A DNA stretch of 29,979 nucleotides from an uncultured bacterium (GTDB taxonomy: Bacteria; Verrucomicrobiota; Kiritimatiellia; CAIKKV01): the NCBI GenBank assembly GCA_903828035.1, contig CAIKKV010000287.1:1-29979 (forward strand), written 5' to 3'. The translations under genes were made by a program, and so were the position numbers. Below the pieces are notes generated by a model that saw only the letters and a program-made list of their open reading frames with translations, ran no database searches and had not been told where the DNA came from. The stretch's first letter is position 1. Every line of letters begins with the position of its first letter. Of the stretch, positions 14,280 through 21,835 are shown one piece after another.

Positions 14280-14858
14280 CTACGAAATCAGCTTCTCGAC
14301 AATCAGCATGTTTTCCGGCGTCACGCTCAGCACCCGGACCCGGGCGCCGGTGCGGAGAATCTCCGGGCTATTGGAGCGGGCGTCGAAGATCTTCAGGCCG
14401 CCCTGGATGGTGATCTCGACCTTGCCGATCCCCGCGGGCGCGATGTTCAGATAGACGATGCCTTCCTGGCCCACGGCGTTCTGCATCACCACGGTGCCGT
14501 CCGTCTGGAAGCGGCGCATGCCGGCGAAGACCAGGGCGATCAGCCACATGGTGAACAGCCCCGCGAGGAGAGCCCCCAGCAGGGCCAGGAGCGCGGAGGA
14601 GTCGGCTTTCTTCATCACCGTCAGCCCCGTGAGGCCGAACATCAGGAAAAACGCCGTGATGCCGTGGATCGTCAGGAAGTGGAAGCTGACGTCCGTATCG
14701 TTGAGGCCTCCGTGAGCGTCCATGCCTCCCGAGTCGACGTCATGGCTGAGGCCGAACAGGAGCAGGATGGTGCGGAGGACGAAGACCGTCCCTCCCGCGA
14801 TGGCGCACGCGGCAAATACTTTTTGAATCAGCGTCAGACTTTGAAACCAGGCTTCCAT
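14280..14858 (-). CDS. NfeD-like membrane protein partner of flotillin
   Basis: A 192-residue protein with three predicted membrane segments (about 12-36, 57-82 and 87-114) and a C-terminal beta-rich domain (about 118-192) that fits the NfeD OB fold. That fold is suggested by DGTVVMQNAVGQEGIVYLNI and TGARVRVLSVTPENMLIVEK. It lacks the ClpP-like protease domain of long NfeD proteins, so it is the short YuaF/YqiJ type that works with flotillins. A strong GGAGGTG lies just before ATG 14858, and a near-consensus promoter is immediately upstream. The flotillin start is 30 bp after its stop, so the pair is an operon. Confidence 0.82.
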   Translation of the reverse strand: MEAWFQSLTLIQKVFAACAIAGGTVFVLRTILLLFGLSHDVDSGGMDAHGGLNDTDVSFHFLTIHGITAFFLMFGLTGLTVMKKADSSALLALLGALLAGLFTMWLIALVFAGMRRFQTDGTVVMQNAVGQEGIVYLNIAPAGIGKVEITIQGGLKIFDARSNSPEILRTGARVRVLSVTPENMLIVEKLIS

Positions 14859-14879
14859 CGTCCACCTCCATTCGCGCCC

Positions 14880-14907
14880 ATTATAGGCCCCCCCTTCCCG
14901 TTTGCAA
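14880..14907 (-). promoter_or_regulatory. sigma-70-type promoter of the NfeD-flotillin operon
   Basis: A perfect minus-strand TATAAT (14880-14885) lies 16 bp from TTGCAA (14902-14907). The expected start near 14873 leaves about 15 nt holding the GGAGGTG ribosome site. This is one of the best -10 boxes in the window. Confidence 0.6.
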
Positions 14908-14991
14908 CGATATCCGGACGAAAACGGAGAGCTTCCGCTTGTTTCCTTCGCCCGCTTTCTCTATCTTCTCCTTCATACAGGAGACGCTGAC

Positions 14992-15762
14992 ATGCGCGCC
15001 TTGCGCCTCGAACGGGTTCTACTCGCCAGCCTCACCGCGACCGCCCTGTGCCTGCCGTCGGCCCGCGCCGGCTCGCTGGCCAACTTCGAGGCCGGCGCCC
15101 TCTCGGGAGGCGGCTCCTCCTGCGGCGGCTCCTCGCACGGCGGGGATGACTGCGCGGGCCCCTTCCTGGATCTCGCGGCCCGGATCTGGCTCGAGGGCAT
15201 GGTCTATGGCGGAGTCGGCAGCTGGCTGCGCGTGGATCCGACGGCCGCGGACCTACCCGGCCTGCCCGCCCTGGAGCCGCGCGAATGGGGTGAGGGCCTG
15301 CTTCCGGTGGTGCGCGCGGATACGGCCTATCAATGGGCCGGAGGCGATGTCCGCGCCGTCGACGCGGCCGTCGAGGCCGGCTTCGGCCCGCTGGCCGCCC
15401 AGTTCACGCGGCGGCGGTTCGAGGAGCGCCAGCCCGACGACGAGATGACCCTCCGCCGCTGGCATGTGCTTTACCGCATGTCCTTTGGCGCGGGCGTGGA
15501 AGTCGATATGGGCCTTGGCCAGCTGATCCTGGACCGCGAGCAGCGGACCGATCGCTTCTCGTTCACCGTGCCGGTGCTCTTCCATCCGGCTCCGGGCTGC
15601 GGCATCGAGTTCCGGCCGGCCTGGTCGGAGGACATTTCGGAATATGACCTGGGCCTCCTGGCGGGCTGGAAGTTCGTCTCGCTCCGCGCCGGCTACCGCT
15701 GGCTGCACGATCCCGGCGAAACGCTGGAGGGCCCCTACGCCGGCCTGTCCGCTCATTTCTAG
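14992..15762 (+). CDS. exported protein of unknown function, possibly outer-membrane barrel
   Basis: A 256-residue protein with a clear signal peptide, MRALRLERV then a hydrophobic run, ending at SARA (residue 26). Just after it is a flexible Gly/Ser segment with two cysteines (Cys44 and Cys54, SSCGGSSHGGDDC). The rest alternates aromatic and polar residues in short strands (for example LAARIWLEGMVYGGVGSWL, MSFGAGVEVDMGLGQLIL and KFVSLRAGYRWLHD) and ends in Phe (AHF), features of small outer-membrane beta barrels. I do not recognise the family. ATG 14992 has GGAG 8 nt upstream and gives the signal peptide at the N-terminus; the longer frame from 14902 is rejected. It is divergent from nfeD and convergent with the histidine kinase, 8 bp apart. 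Confidence 0.75.
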   Translation: MRALRLERVLLASLTATALCLPSARAGSLANFEAGALSGGGSSCGGSSHGGDDCAGPFLDLAARIWLEGMVYGGVGSWLRVDPTAADLPGLPALEPREWGEGLLPVVRADTAYQWAGGDVRAVDAAVEAGFGPLAAQFTRRRFEERQPDDEMTLRRWHVLYRMSFGAGVEVDMGLGQLILDREQRTDRFSFTVPVLFHPAPGCGIEFRPAWSEDISEYDLGLLAGWKFVSLRAGYRWLHDPGETLEGPYAGLSAHF

Positions 15763-15770
15763 GAAGCCGC

Positions 15771-16937
15771 TCAGCCGCTTTCCGTTGTCCCGCAGGGCAG
15801 CGTGAAAGAGAACGTTGCTCCCAGGCCCGGTTGCGAGTCGGCCCAGATCCGGCCGCCGTGGCGGTCGATGATTTTCCTGCAGATCGCCAGGCCGATGCCC
15901 GTGCCGGGATACTCCTCGCGGGTGTGGAGCCGATGAAACATCGTGAAAATCTTACCGGCATCCAGGGGGTCGAAGCCTATTCCGTTGTCGCGAACCGAAA
16001 AAAGCCATTCGCGGCCTTCCCGCTTCGCTGAAACATGCACTTCCGGCGCCGTCTTCGCCCTGTACTTAAGGGCATTGCCGATCAGGTTCTGGAATACCTG
16101 CGCCAGGTGCTGCGCGTTTCCCGGAACAGTCGGGAGGGGCTCCGCCGTTATCCGGGCGCCGGCATCCCCGATGGAGTCCTTCAAGTTGTCGAGCGCCGCC
16201 CGCAACGCATCCTCCACGCGGACGGGCAACACGGGATCCCCGGGATTCCCCACCCGGGAATAAACCAGCAGGGCCTGGATCAGGGCCTGCATGCGCTGGG
16301 CGCCGTCAACCGCCAGCGAAAGATACTGGTCGGCGGACACATCAAGCTTTCCCTCGAACTGCTCTTTCAGCAGGCCGCAAAAGCCGGTGACCATGCGGAG
16401 GGGCTCCTGCAGCTCATGGGAAACCACACAGGCGAACTGCTCGAGATCATTGTTGGATCGGACCAACTCCCCCGATGTTTCACGCAAACACGCTTCAATC
16501 TTCTTCCGCTCCGAAATATCCTCAACCTCGATGTTGAGGCCCAGAACCTTGCCGCGGCTGTTCTTATAGGGGCACCACTGCTCCAGGCGCGTGCGCGTCT
16601 CCTCGGGCTTGCCGGGCGCCTGCGCCGTCAGCTCCACATCCAGAACGGGCAACCCGGTTTCGATCACCTGCCGCAGCCGGAGCTCGGTCTCGGGGTGAAG
16701 ATCCGGAACCATCTCGCGGATCGTCTTGCCGATATGCGCTTCCCGCGAAGCCCCGTTGATGTCGGCGAGCCGCTGGTTGATGCGGACATAGCGCAAGTCC
16801 CTGTCCAGCATGCACAGCCCCTTGGGCGCCGCGATGTAGAAGGCCTCGATTTCCGCCAGCTGCCGCAGGGCGCGCTTTCCGTCGCCGGCTTTCGCTCCCG
16901 CCTTCCGCAACCGTCTCGCTTCGCCACGCTGCTTCAT
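15771..16937 (-). CDS. soluble PAS-domain sensor histidine kinase
   Basis: A 388-residue histidine kinase without membrane segments. The PAS domain (about 27-147) ends in GLNIEVEDISERKKIE. The HisKA domain has the phospho-acceptor His174 in CVVSHELQEPLRMV. The ATPase domain shows NLIGNALKYRAKT (N box), DNGIGFD (G1) and GTGIGLAICRKI (G2). ATG 16937 has GGAGG 5 nt upstream; the frame extends 11 codons further without a better site. The HELQEPLRMV form is typical of phytochrome-like and PAS kinases, not of NtrB. No response regulator is adjacent, so it is an orphan here. It lies 181 bp downstream of the PII gene on the same strand, so read-through or a nitrogen link is possible but unproven. Confidence 0.88.
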   Translation of the reverse strand: MKQRGEARRLRKAGAKAGDGKRALRQLAEIEAFYIAAPKGLCMLDRDLRYVRINQRLADINGASREAHIGKTIREMVPDLHPETELRLRQVIETGLPVLDVELTAQAPGKPEETRTRLEQWCPYKNSRGKVLGLNIEVEDISERKKIEACLRETSGELVRSNNDLEQFACVVSHELQEPLRMVTGFCGLLKEQFEGKLDVSADQYLSLAVDGAQRMQALIQALLVYSRVGNPGDPVLPVRVEDALRAALDNLKDSIGDAGARITAEPLPTVPGNAQHLAQVFQNLIGNALKYRAKTAPEVHVSAKREGREWLFSVRDNGIGFDPLDAGKIFTMFHRLHTREEYPGTGIGLAICRKIIDRHGGRIWADSQPGLGATFSFTLPCGTTESG

Positions 16938-17092
16938 TCCATCCTCCGCCACAAGAGGGACAACGCACACCGTTGCTTAAGATTAAGCGCGCGCCGGGAC
17001 TTACACAAGCACTAAATCGAAACTGGAACAAATTGTACCTTTTTCAGAAATACCGGGCGCGCTCGCGACGGGCGGCCTTTCCCTTGCGTGGC

Positions 17093-17108
17093 GGAAGCGG
17101 CCGCTTCC
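17093..17108 (-). terminator. palindromic hairpin after the PII gene (weak terminator or 3'-end stabiliser)
   Basis: GGAAGCGGCCGCTTCC is a perfect 16-bp palindrome starting 10 bp after the PII stop codon. It would fold into a GC-rich stem, but the minus-strand flank (GCCACGCAAGG) has no T-tract. It may terminate imperfectly or protect the mRNA end. The rest of 16938-17118 is AT-richer, without a promoter I would defend. Confidence 0.35.
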
Positions 17109-17118
17109 CCCGCTCGAA

Positions 17119-17460
17119 TTACCCGATGGCGACGCCGCCCGTCTCCCCGGTGCGGATCCGGACGCACTCGTCCAGCCCCAGGACGAAGAGCTTGCCGTCG
17201 CCCACCTGTCCGGTGCGGGCGCCGGCCGTGATCGCCTCGATCGCGGGCTGGACGAACTCGTCGTTGACCGCGATCTCCAGCTTCACCTTGCGCAGCAGGC
17301 TGCCCGCCTCCTTGTGGCTGCGGTACACCTCGGCGATGCCCTTCTGCCGGCCGCGCCCCAGCACGTTGGTCACCGTGACCAGGTGAATCTCCTTGTCGGT
17401 CAGCCGCTTCAGCACTTCGTCAACCCGGTCGGGCTGAATGATGGCTACGATGAATTTCAT
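17119..17460 (-). CDS. glnK: PII nitrogen signalling protein lacking the uridylylation tyrosine
   Basis: A 113-residue PII protein, the trimeric sensor of ATP/ADP and 2-oxoglutarate that gates Amt. Landmarks match canonical numbering exactly: Gln39, Lys40 and Lys58, then GQVGDGKLFVLGLDECVRIRTGE (about 85-106). The T-loop reads KGIAEVYRSHKEAGSLLRK, so position 51, the Tyr uridylylated in enteric GlnB/GlnK, is Glu, and position 49, the Ser phosphorylated in cyanobacteria, is His. Tyr46 is kept. The start is 24 bp after the amt stop, with only a weak ribosome site, consistent with the conserved amt-glnK pair and coupled translation. It should therefore signal by ligand binding rather than by the known T-loop modifications. 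I use glnK because of the amt linkage. Confidence 0.93.
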   Translation of the reverse strand: MKFIVAIIQPDRVDEVLKRLTDKEIHLVTVTNVLGRGRQKGIAEVYRSHKEAGSLLRKVKLEIAVNDEFVQPAIEAITAGARTGQVGDGKLFVLGLDECVRIRTGETGGVAIG

Positions 17461-17484
17461 GGCGTCTATTCTTTCGTTCGCTCG

Positions 17485-18732
17485 TTAATCCAACAGGGTG
17501 TAGGCGGCTTCCCGGTGCTGCGTCAGGTCGAGCCCGACCCGCTCCTCCTGGTCGGAAACGCGCAGGCCCACCAGCTTGTCGACCAGCTTCAGCAGGACAT
17601 ACGTCATCACCAGCGAGTAGACGATCGTCACCGCCACGGCCTTGAGCTGGATCATGAACTGGGCCGGGTTCCCGTAGAAGAGCCCGTCCGCCCCGGCGGC
17701 GTTCACCGACTTCGTGGCCCAGAGCCCGGTGGCCAGGGCGCCCCAGATGCCGCCGATGCCGTGCACGCCGAAGGCGTCCAGCGAGTCGTCGTACCCGAAC
17801 TTGACCTTGATGACGGTGACAAACAGGTAGCAGATCACCGAGACGCCCAGGCCGATCCCCAGCGCCCCGCCCACCGTCACGAACCCGGCGGCCGGCGTGA
17901 TCGCCACCAGCCCCGCCACCACGCCGGTGATCACCCCGAGCACCGTCGGGCGCCCGGCGAACACCGAGTCCAGCACGGCCCAGGTGAGCCCCGCCATGGC
18001 CGCGGCCACGTGGGTGACGACGAAGGCGCTGGCCGCCAGCCCGTTGGCGGCCAGGGCGCTGCCGGCGTTGAAGCCGAACCAGCCGAACCACAGGAGCGAG
18101 GCGCCCAGCACCGCGAAGGGCAGGTTGTGGGGCGGCGACATGGAGTCATTCAGCCCCAGCCGCTTGCCCAGCACCAGCGCCGCCACCAGCGCCGCCACGC
18201 CCGCATTGACATGCACCACGGTGCCGCCCGCGAAGTCCAGGGCGCCCATGTTCCGGAGGAACCCGCCCACGCCCCAGACCCAGTGCGCGAGGGGGTCGTA
18301 GACGACGGTGGCCCACAGGAGGACGAACGCGCAGAACGCGGAGAACTTCATCCGCTCCGCGAAGGCGCCCAGGATCAGCGCCGGCGTGATCACCGCGAAC
18401 ATCATCTGGAAAACCATGAACGCCTGGTGCGGGATCGTGGCCGCATAGTCCGGGTTGGGCTCCAGCCCCACGCCCTTCAGCCCCAGCCAGGACAGGTTGC
18501 CGATGAGCCCCTTCACGTCGGGGCCGAAGGACAGGCTGTACCCGCAGACGACCCACTGCACGCTCACGAGGCACAGCACGATCAGGCACTGCATCAGGAT
18601 GGAGAGCACATTCTTCCTCCGCACGAGCCCGCCGTAGAAAAAGGCGAGACCCGGCGTCATCAACATGACCAGCCCCGCGCTGATCAACACCCAGACCGTA
18701 TCCCCGCTGTTAATCCCGTTCATAGCCGTCAT
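17485..18732 (-). CDS. amt: ammonium transporter Amt
   Basis: A 415-residue Amt/Mep/Rh channel, about 11 membrane segments, that conducts ammonium/ammonia across the inner membrane as a trimer. The pore twin histidines are His174 in DFAGGTVVHVNAG and His324 in DAFGVHGIGG. The N-terminal signature TPGLAFFYGGLVRRKNVLS is at 26-44. The C-terminal tail ends in RVGLDLTQHREAAYTLLD, the region that contacts PII. ATG 18732 is preferred, with AAGGA 9 nt upstream; ATG 18723 is also possible. The longer frame from 18774 starts near the expected transcription start and is rejected. It is transcribed from a sigma-54-type promoter with an upstream element shared with glnN, and PII follows 24 bp later. Confidence 0.95.
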   Translation of the reverse strand: MTAMNGINSGDTVWVLISAGLVMLMTPGLAFFYGGLVRRKNVLSILMQCLIVLCLVSVQWVVCGYSLSFGPDVKGLIGNLSWLGLKGVGLEPNPDYAATIPHQAFMVFQMMFAVITPALILGAFAERMKFSAFCAFVLLWATVVYDPLAHWVWGVGGFLRNMGALDFAGGTVVHVNAGVAALVAALVLGKRLGLNDSMSPPHNLPFAVLGASLLWFGWFGFNAGSALAANGLAASAFVVTHVAAAMAGLTWAVLDSVFAGRPTVLGVITGVVAGLVAITPAAGFVTVGGALGIGLGVSVICYLFVTVIKVKFGYDDSLDAFGVHGIGGIWGALATGLWATKSVNAAGADGLFYGNPAQFMIQLKAVAVTIVYSLVMTYVLLKLVDKLVGLRVSDQEERVGLDLTQHREAAYTLLD

Positions 18733-18782
18733 CCTTTCTGTTCCTTCACATCCAACCGGTCTTGCCGGCCGCAAAGACTAAT

Positions 18783-18798
18783 AGCACCCGCCATGCCA
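18783..18798 (-). promoter_or_regulatory. sigma-54 (RpoN) promoter of amt-glnK
   Basis: The minus strand reads TGGCATGGCGGGTGCT, matching TGGCAC-N5-TTGCW with the invariant GG (-24) and GC (-12) at the correct spacing. The start point should lie near 18772, about 40 nt before the ATG. It closely resembles the glnN promoter at 23990-24005 (TGGCATGACGCCTGCT). Confidence 0.72.
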
Positions 18799-18871
18799 AC
18801 TGGGGAAAAGGGCTGAACTCGCCAAAAACAAGCGCCACCGACGACTTTTTTGTTGAACAGAAAAAGGGACA

Positions 18872-18885
18872 CGACAATTTTGTCG
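18872..18885. promoter_or_regulatory. CGACAA/TTGTCG palindrome between the amt promoter and its upstream element
   Basis: CGACAATTTTGTCG has 6-bp perfect arms around TT. It lies about 75 bp upstream of the -24 element and 4 bp from the shared upstream element. No counterpart was seen at glnN. It could be an additional regulator or architectural protein site. It could also be a weak terminator of the plus strand, but no plus-strand gene leads into it. Confidence 0.35.
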
Positions 18886-18889
18886 AATT

Positions 18890-18924
18890 TTAAGAATAGG
18901 TCCTATCAGGCCTATAAGTCCTAT
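18890..18924. promoter_or_regulatory. upstream activator element of amt, shared with glnN
   Basis: In plus orientation the site starts TTAAGAATA. It contains the dyad ATAGGTC-CTATCA-GGCCTAT (18896-18915) and then a third half-site GTCCTAT (18918-18924). The same arrangement, with the same TTAAGAATA start and TATAAG link, occurs at 24093-24127 before glnN. The dyad centre is about 109 bp upstream of the -24 GG, a typical position for a sigma-54 enhancer. It does not match the enteric NtrC site (TGCACY-N5-GGTGCA). Confidence 0.65.
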
Positions 18925-18943
18925 CCTGAGGCATGCCGCCAGC

Positions 18944-19747
18944 CTATCGCGCGTTGAGGGTGCGCTCGAAAAAGGCCGCGATCGCGGGGCGCGTCAGCTC
19001 GGCGTTCCAGCCGTGGCCGGCGCCCGGCAGGAGGCGCAAGTCGGCGTCCGCGCCGGCGGCGTTCAGGCGGGTGTGGAACTCAACCATCTCCTCCTTGGGA
19101 ACAACCGTGTCGGCGTCGCCATGAATCAGGAGCATGGGCGGGCAGGCGGAGGAAATATAGGAGGTCGGGCTCATGGCCCGGGCCAGCTCCTCCCGCTCCC
19201 CGACCGGGCCGCCCAGGTAGAGGCGGAGGTTTTCGGCCACCGGGGCGAAGCGCGCCAGGATGTCCGGCCGCTTGAACCAGGAAAAATCGTGGGGAACGCC
19301 GCAGCAATCGCAGGCCGCCTGGACCCGGCTGGAGACGCCCGCGTAGGCGCCCTCGCCCTCCACCGCGGCCACGCCGCCGGTGACGCCCAGGAAGGAGGCC
19401 AGCAGGCCGCCGGCCGAATGGCCCCAGGCGCCGATGGCGTCTCCCCTGTACCCGTATTGAGCGGCATGGCTGCGGAGCCAGCGGACCGCCGCCTTGCAAT
19501 CGTCCGTCTGGGCGGGCGCCGTCGCCTCGCTGCTGACGCGGCACTCGATCGACGCCATGGCGAACCCGTGCTCCGTCATCCACCAGGGCGCGCTGTCGCG
19601 GCGGCAGAAGCGCATCCCGCCCATGGGAATATAGAGAATCAGGGGGGGCGGCTTGGCCGTGCGCGGCACCCGCAGGTCCAGGGATAGCGTGCGCTGGGGC
19701 GTTTCGCGGTAGGGAATGCCGGTCCAGATGGAGACCCCGGCCTCCAT
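18944..19747 (-). CDS. alpha/beta-hydrolase fold esterase or peptidase-like protein
   Basis: A 267-residue alpha/beta hydrolase of the BD-FAE/prolyl-oligopeptidase-like group. The nucleophile elbow is GAWGHSAGG with Ser111. The acid is in LLIHGDADTVVPKEEM, and the His is in PGAGHGW near the C-terminus. The usual HGGG oxyanion stretch is replaced by PMGGM (41-45). No signal peptide is visible. The frame opens with GTG 19759, but ATG 19747 has GGAAG 5 nt upstream and begins 2 bp after the dapL stop, indicating coupling. It is the last gene of glnN-dapF-dapL-hydrolase. The substrate is unknown; no link to lysine synthesis can be argued beyond position. Confidence 0.85.
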   Translation of the reverse strand: MEAGVSIWTGIPYRETPQRTLSLDLRVPRTAKPPPLILYIPMGGMRFCRRDSAPWWMTEHGFAMASIECRVSSEATAPAQTDDCKAAVRWLRSHAAQYGYRGDAIGAWGHSAGGLLASFLGVTGGVAAVEGEGAYAGVSSRVQAACDCCGVPHDFSWFKRPDILARFAPVAENLRLYLGGPVGEREELARAMSPTSYISSACPPMLLIHGDADTVVPKEEMVEFHTRLNAAGADADLRLLPGAGHGWNAELTRPAIAAFFERTLNAR

Positions 19748-19749
19748 CC

Positions 19750-20988
19750 CTACTTCCACTCCAGCTCGACGCCGCCCAGGCGGGACTTGATCTCGTCCAT
19801 GATCCGCAGCTCCTCCGGCTGGGTCTCGGCGATGAAGGTGACGGAGAAGCGCACATAGCGGCCCACGTCATCCCACGGCACGGTGGAGATCAGCTTCTCC
19901 CGGATCAGCCACTGCGAGAAATCCTCGGCGGTTTCAAAGCGCGCCTCGTTTTTCACGCCGGCCGGCGCCTCGACATACAGGTAAAAAGAAGCTTTCGGCT
20001 TGCGGACCTTGAATCCCAGCTCCTTGAGGACGCCCACCAGCAGATCGTGACGGCGGGAGTACTTCTTGGCGGTCATCTCGGTCATCTCGGGATGCGCCAG
20101 CGCAAAGGCGCCGGCGAGCTGGACGGCCTTGAACTGGCCGGAGTCGTTGTTGTCCTTCACGGCGCCGAAGGCCTTGATGATCTTCTCGTTTCCGGCCAGG
20201 AAGCCGAGGCGCCAGCCCGTCATGTTGAAGGCCTTGGACAGCGAGTGCACCTCCACCGCCACCTCCTTGGCGCCGGGGATGGAGAGGATCGACAGCGGGG
20301 GGTGCCCGTCGAAGGTCAGCGCGCCGTAGGCGCAGTCCTGGATGACGATGATCTGGTTCGCCTTGGCGAACGCGATGGCCTTGGCGAAAAACTCGCGCGT
20401 CGCCACCGCCCCGGTGGGGTTGTTGGGGTAGTTGATATACAGCAGCTTGGCGCGGCGGCGGATATCGGCCGGAACGGAATCCAGGTCCGGCAGGAAATGG
20501 TTCTCCTCGCGCAGCGGCAGCGGATGCACCTGGCCGCCGAGCCACTTGGTCATCGTGCCGGTGACGGGATAGCCGGGAACGGTCATCAGGGTCACGTCGC
20601 CCGGGTTGATGAACGCCTGCGGCAGCATGGCCAGCGCCGGCTTGGAGCCGATCGAGTGGATGATCTCGGTCTCGGCCTCGAGGCCCTCGACCCCGTAGAC
20701 CTCCTTCATGTAGGCGGCGGCCGCCACCTTGAAGGCCGAAATGCCGTTGTCGGCGTAGTCCCGGTTCTCCCACTTCTTGGCCTCGTCGTAGAGCTTCCGC
20801 ACGATGCGGCCGTCCGCCATCCAGTCCGGCTCGCCCACGCCCATGTCGATCAGGTCGACGCCCGGATGATTGGCCAGGGCCTCGCGCTTGGCGCGCTTGA
20901 TCTTCTCGAACTTGTAGAGGACGGTGTCCCGCCCGAACCGGTTGCCGCCAATGCGCTCCGCGAACATTTCCTGAATATACGAGTCCAT
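19750..20988 (-). CDS. dapL: LL-diaminopimelate aminotransferase
   Basis: A 412-residue class I PLP aminotransferase. It converts tetrahydrodipicolinate directly to LL-diaminopimelate, with glutamate as amino donor, bypassing the acyl intermediates of the DapD/DapC/DapE route. Signatures are LIDMGVGEPDWM (47-58), RDYADNGISAFKVAAAAYM (76-94), YINYPNNPTGA (184-194) and the Schiff-base Lys252 in HSLSKAFNMTGWRLGF. The direct neighbourhood with dapF (6-bp gap) supports DapL over other aspartate aminotransferase-like enzymes. The product feeds both lysine and peptidoglycan. The AAGGGTAAGG ribosome site lies in the end of dapF, so translation is coupled. Confidence 0.88.
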   Translation of the reverse strand: MDSYIQEMFAERIGGNRFGRDTVLYKFEKIKRAKREALANHPGVDLIDMGVGEPDWMADGRIVRKLYDEAKKWENRDYADNGISAFKVAAAAYMKEVYGVEGLEAETEIIHSIGSKPALAMLPQAFINPGDVTLMTVPGYPVTGTMTKWLGGQVHPLPLREENHFLPDLDSVPADIRRRAKLLYINYPNNPTGAVATREFFAKAIAFAKANQIIVIQDCAYGALTFDGHPPLSILSIPGAKEVAVEVHSLSKAFNMTGWRLGFLAGNEKIIKAFGAVKDNNDSGQFKAVQLAGAFALAHPEMTEMTAKKYSRRHDLLVGVLKELGFKVRKPKASFYLYVEAPAGVKNEARFETAEDFSQWLIREKLISTVPWDDVGRYVRFSVTFIAETQPEELRIMDEIKSRLGGVELEWK

Positions 20989-20994
20989 CGCGCC

Positions 20995-21813
<819 letters not shown>

Positions 21814-21835
21814 GGCCTTCCCGCTCCCTTCCCTC

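Noticed and set aside
15763..15770. Terminator between the exported protein and the histidine kinase
   Set aside because: The 8-bp gap holds no clean stem-loop or T-run; partial pairing around GCCGC has bulges.
18890..18924. Tandem CCTATC repeats near amt as a microsatellite or CRISPR-like repeat
   Set aside because: Only three short units. The match to the glnN upstream element and the dyad arrangement explain them better as a regulator site.
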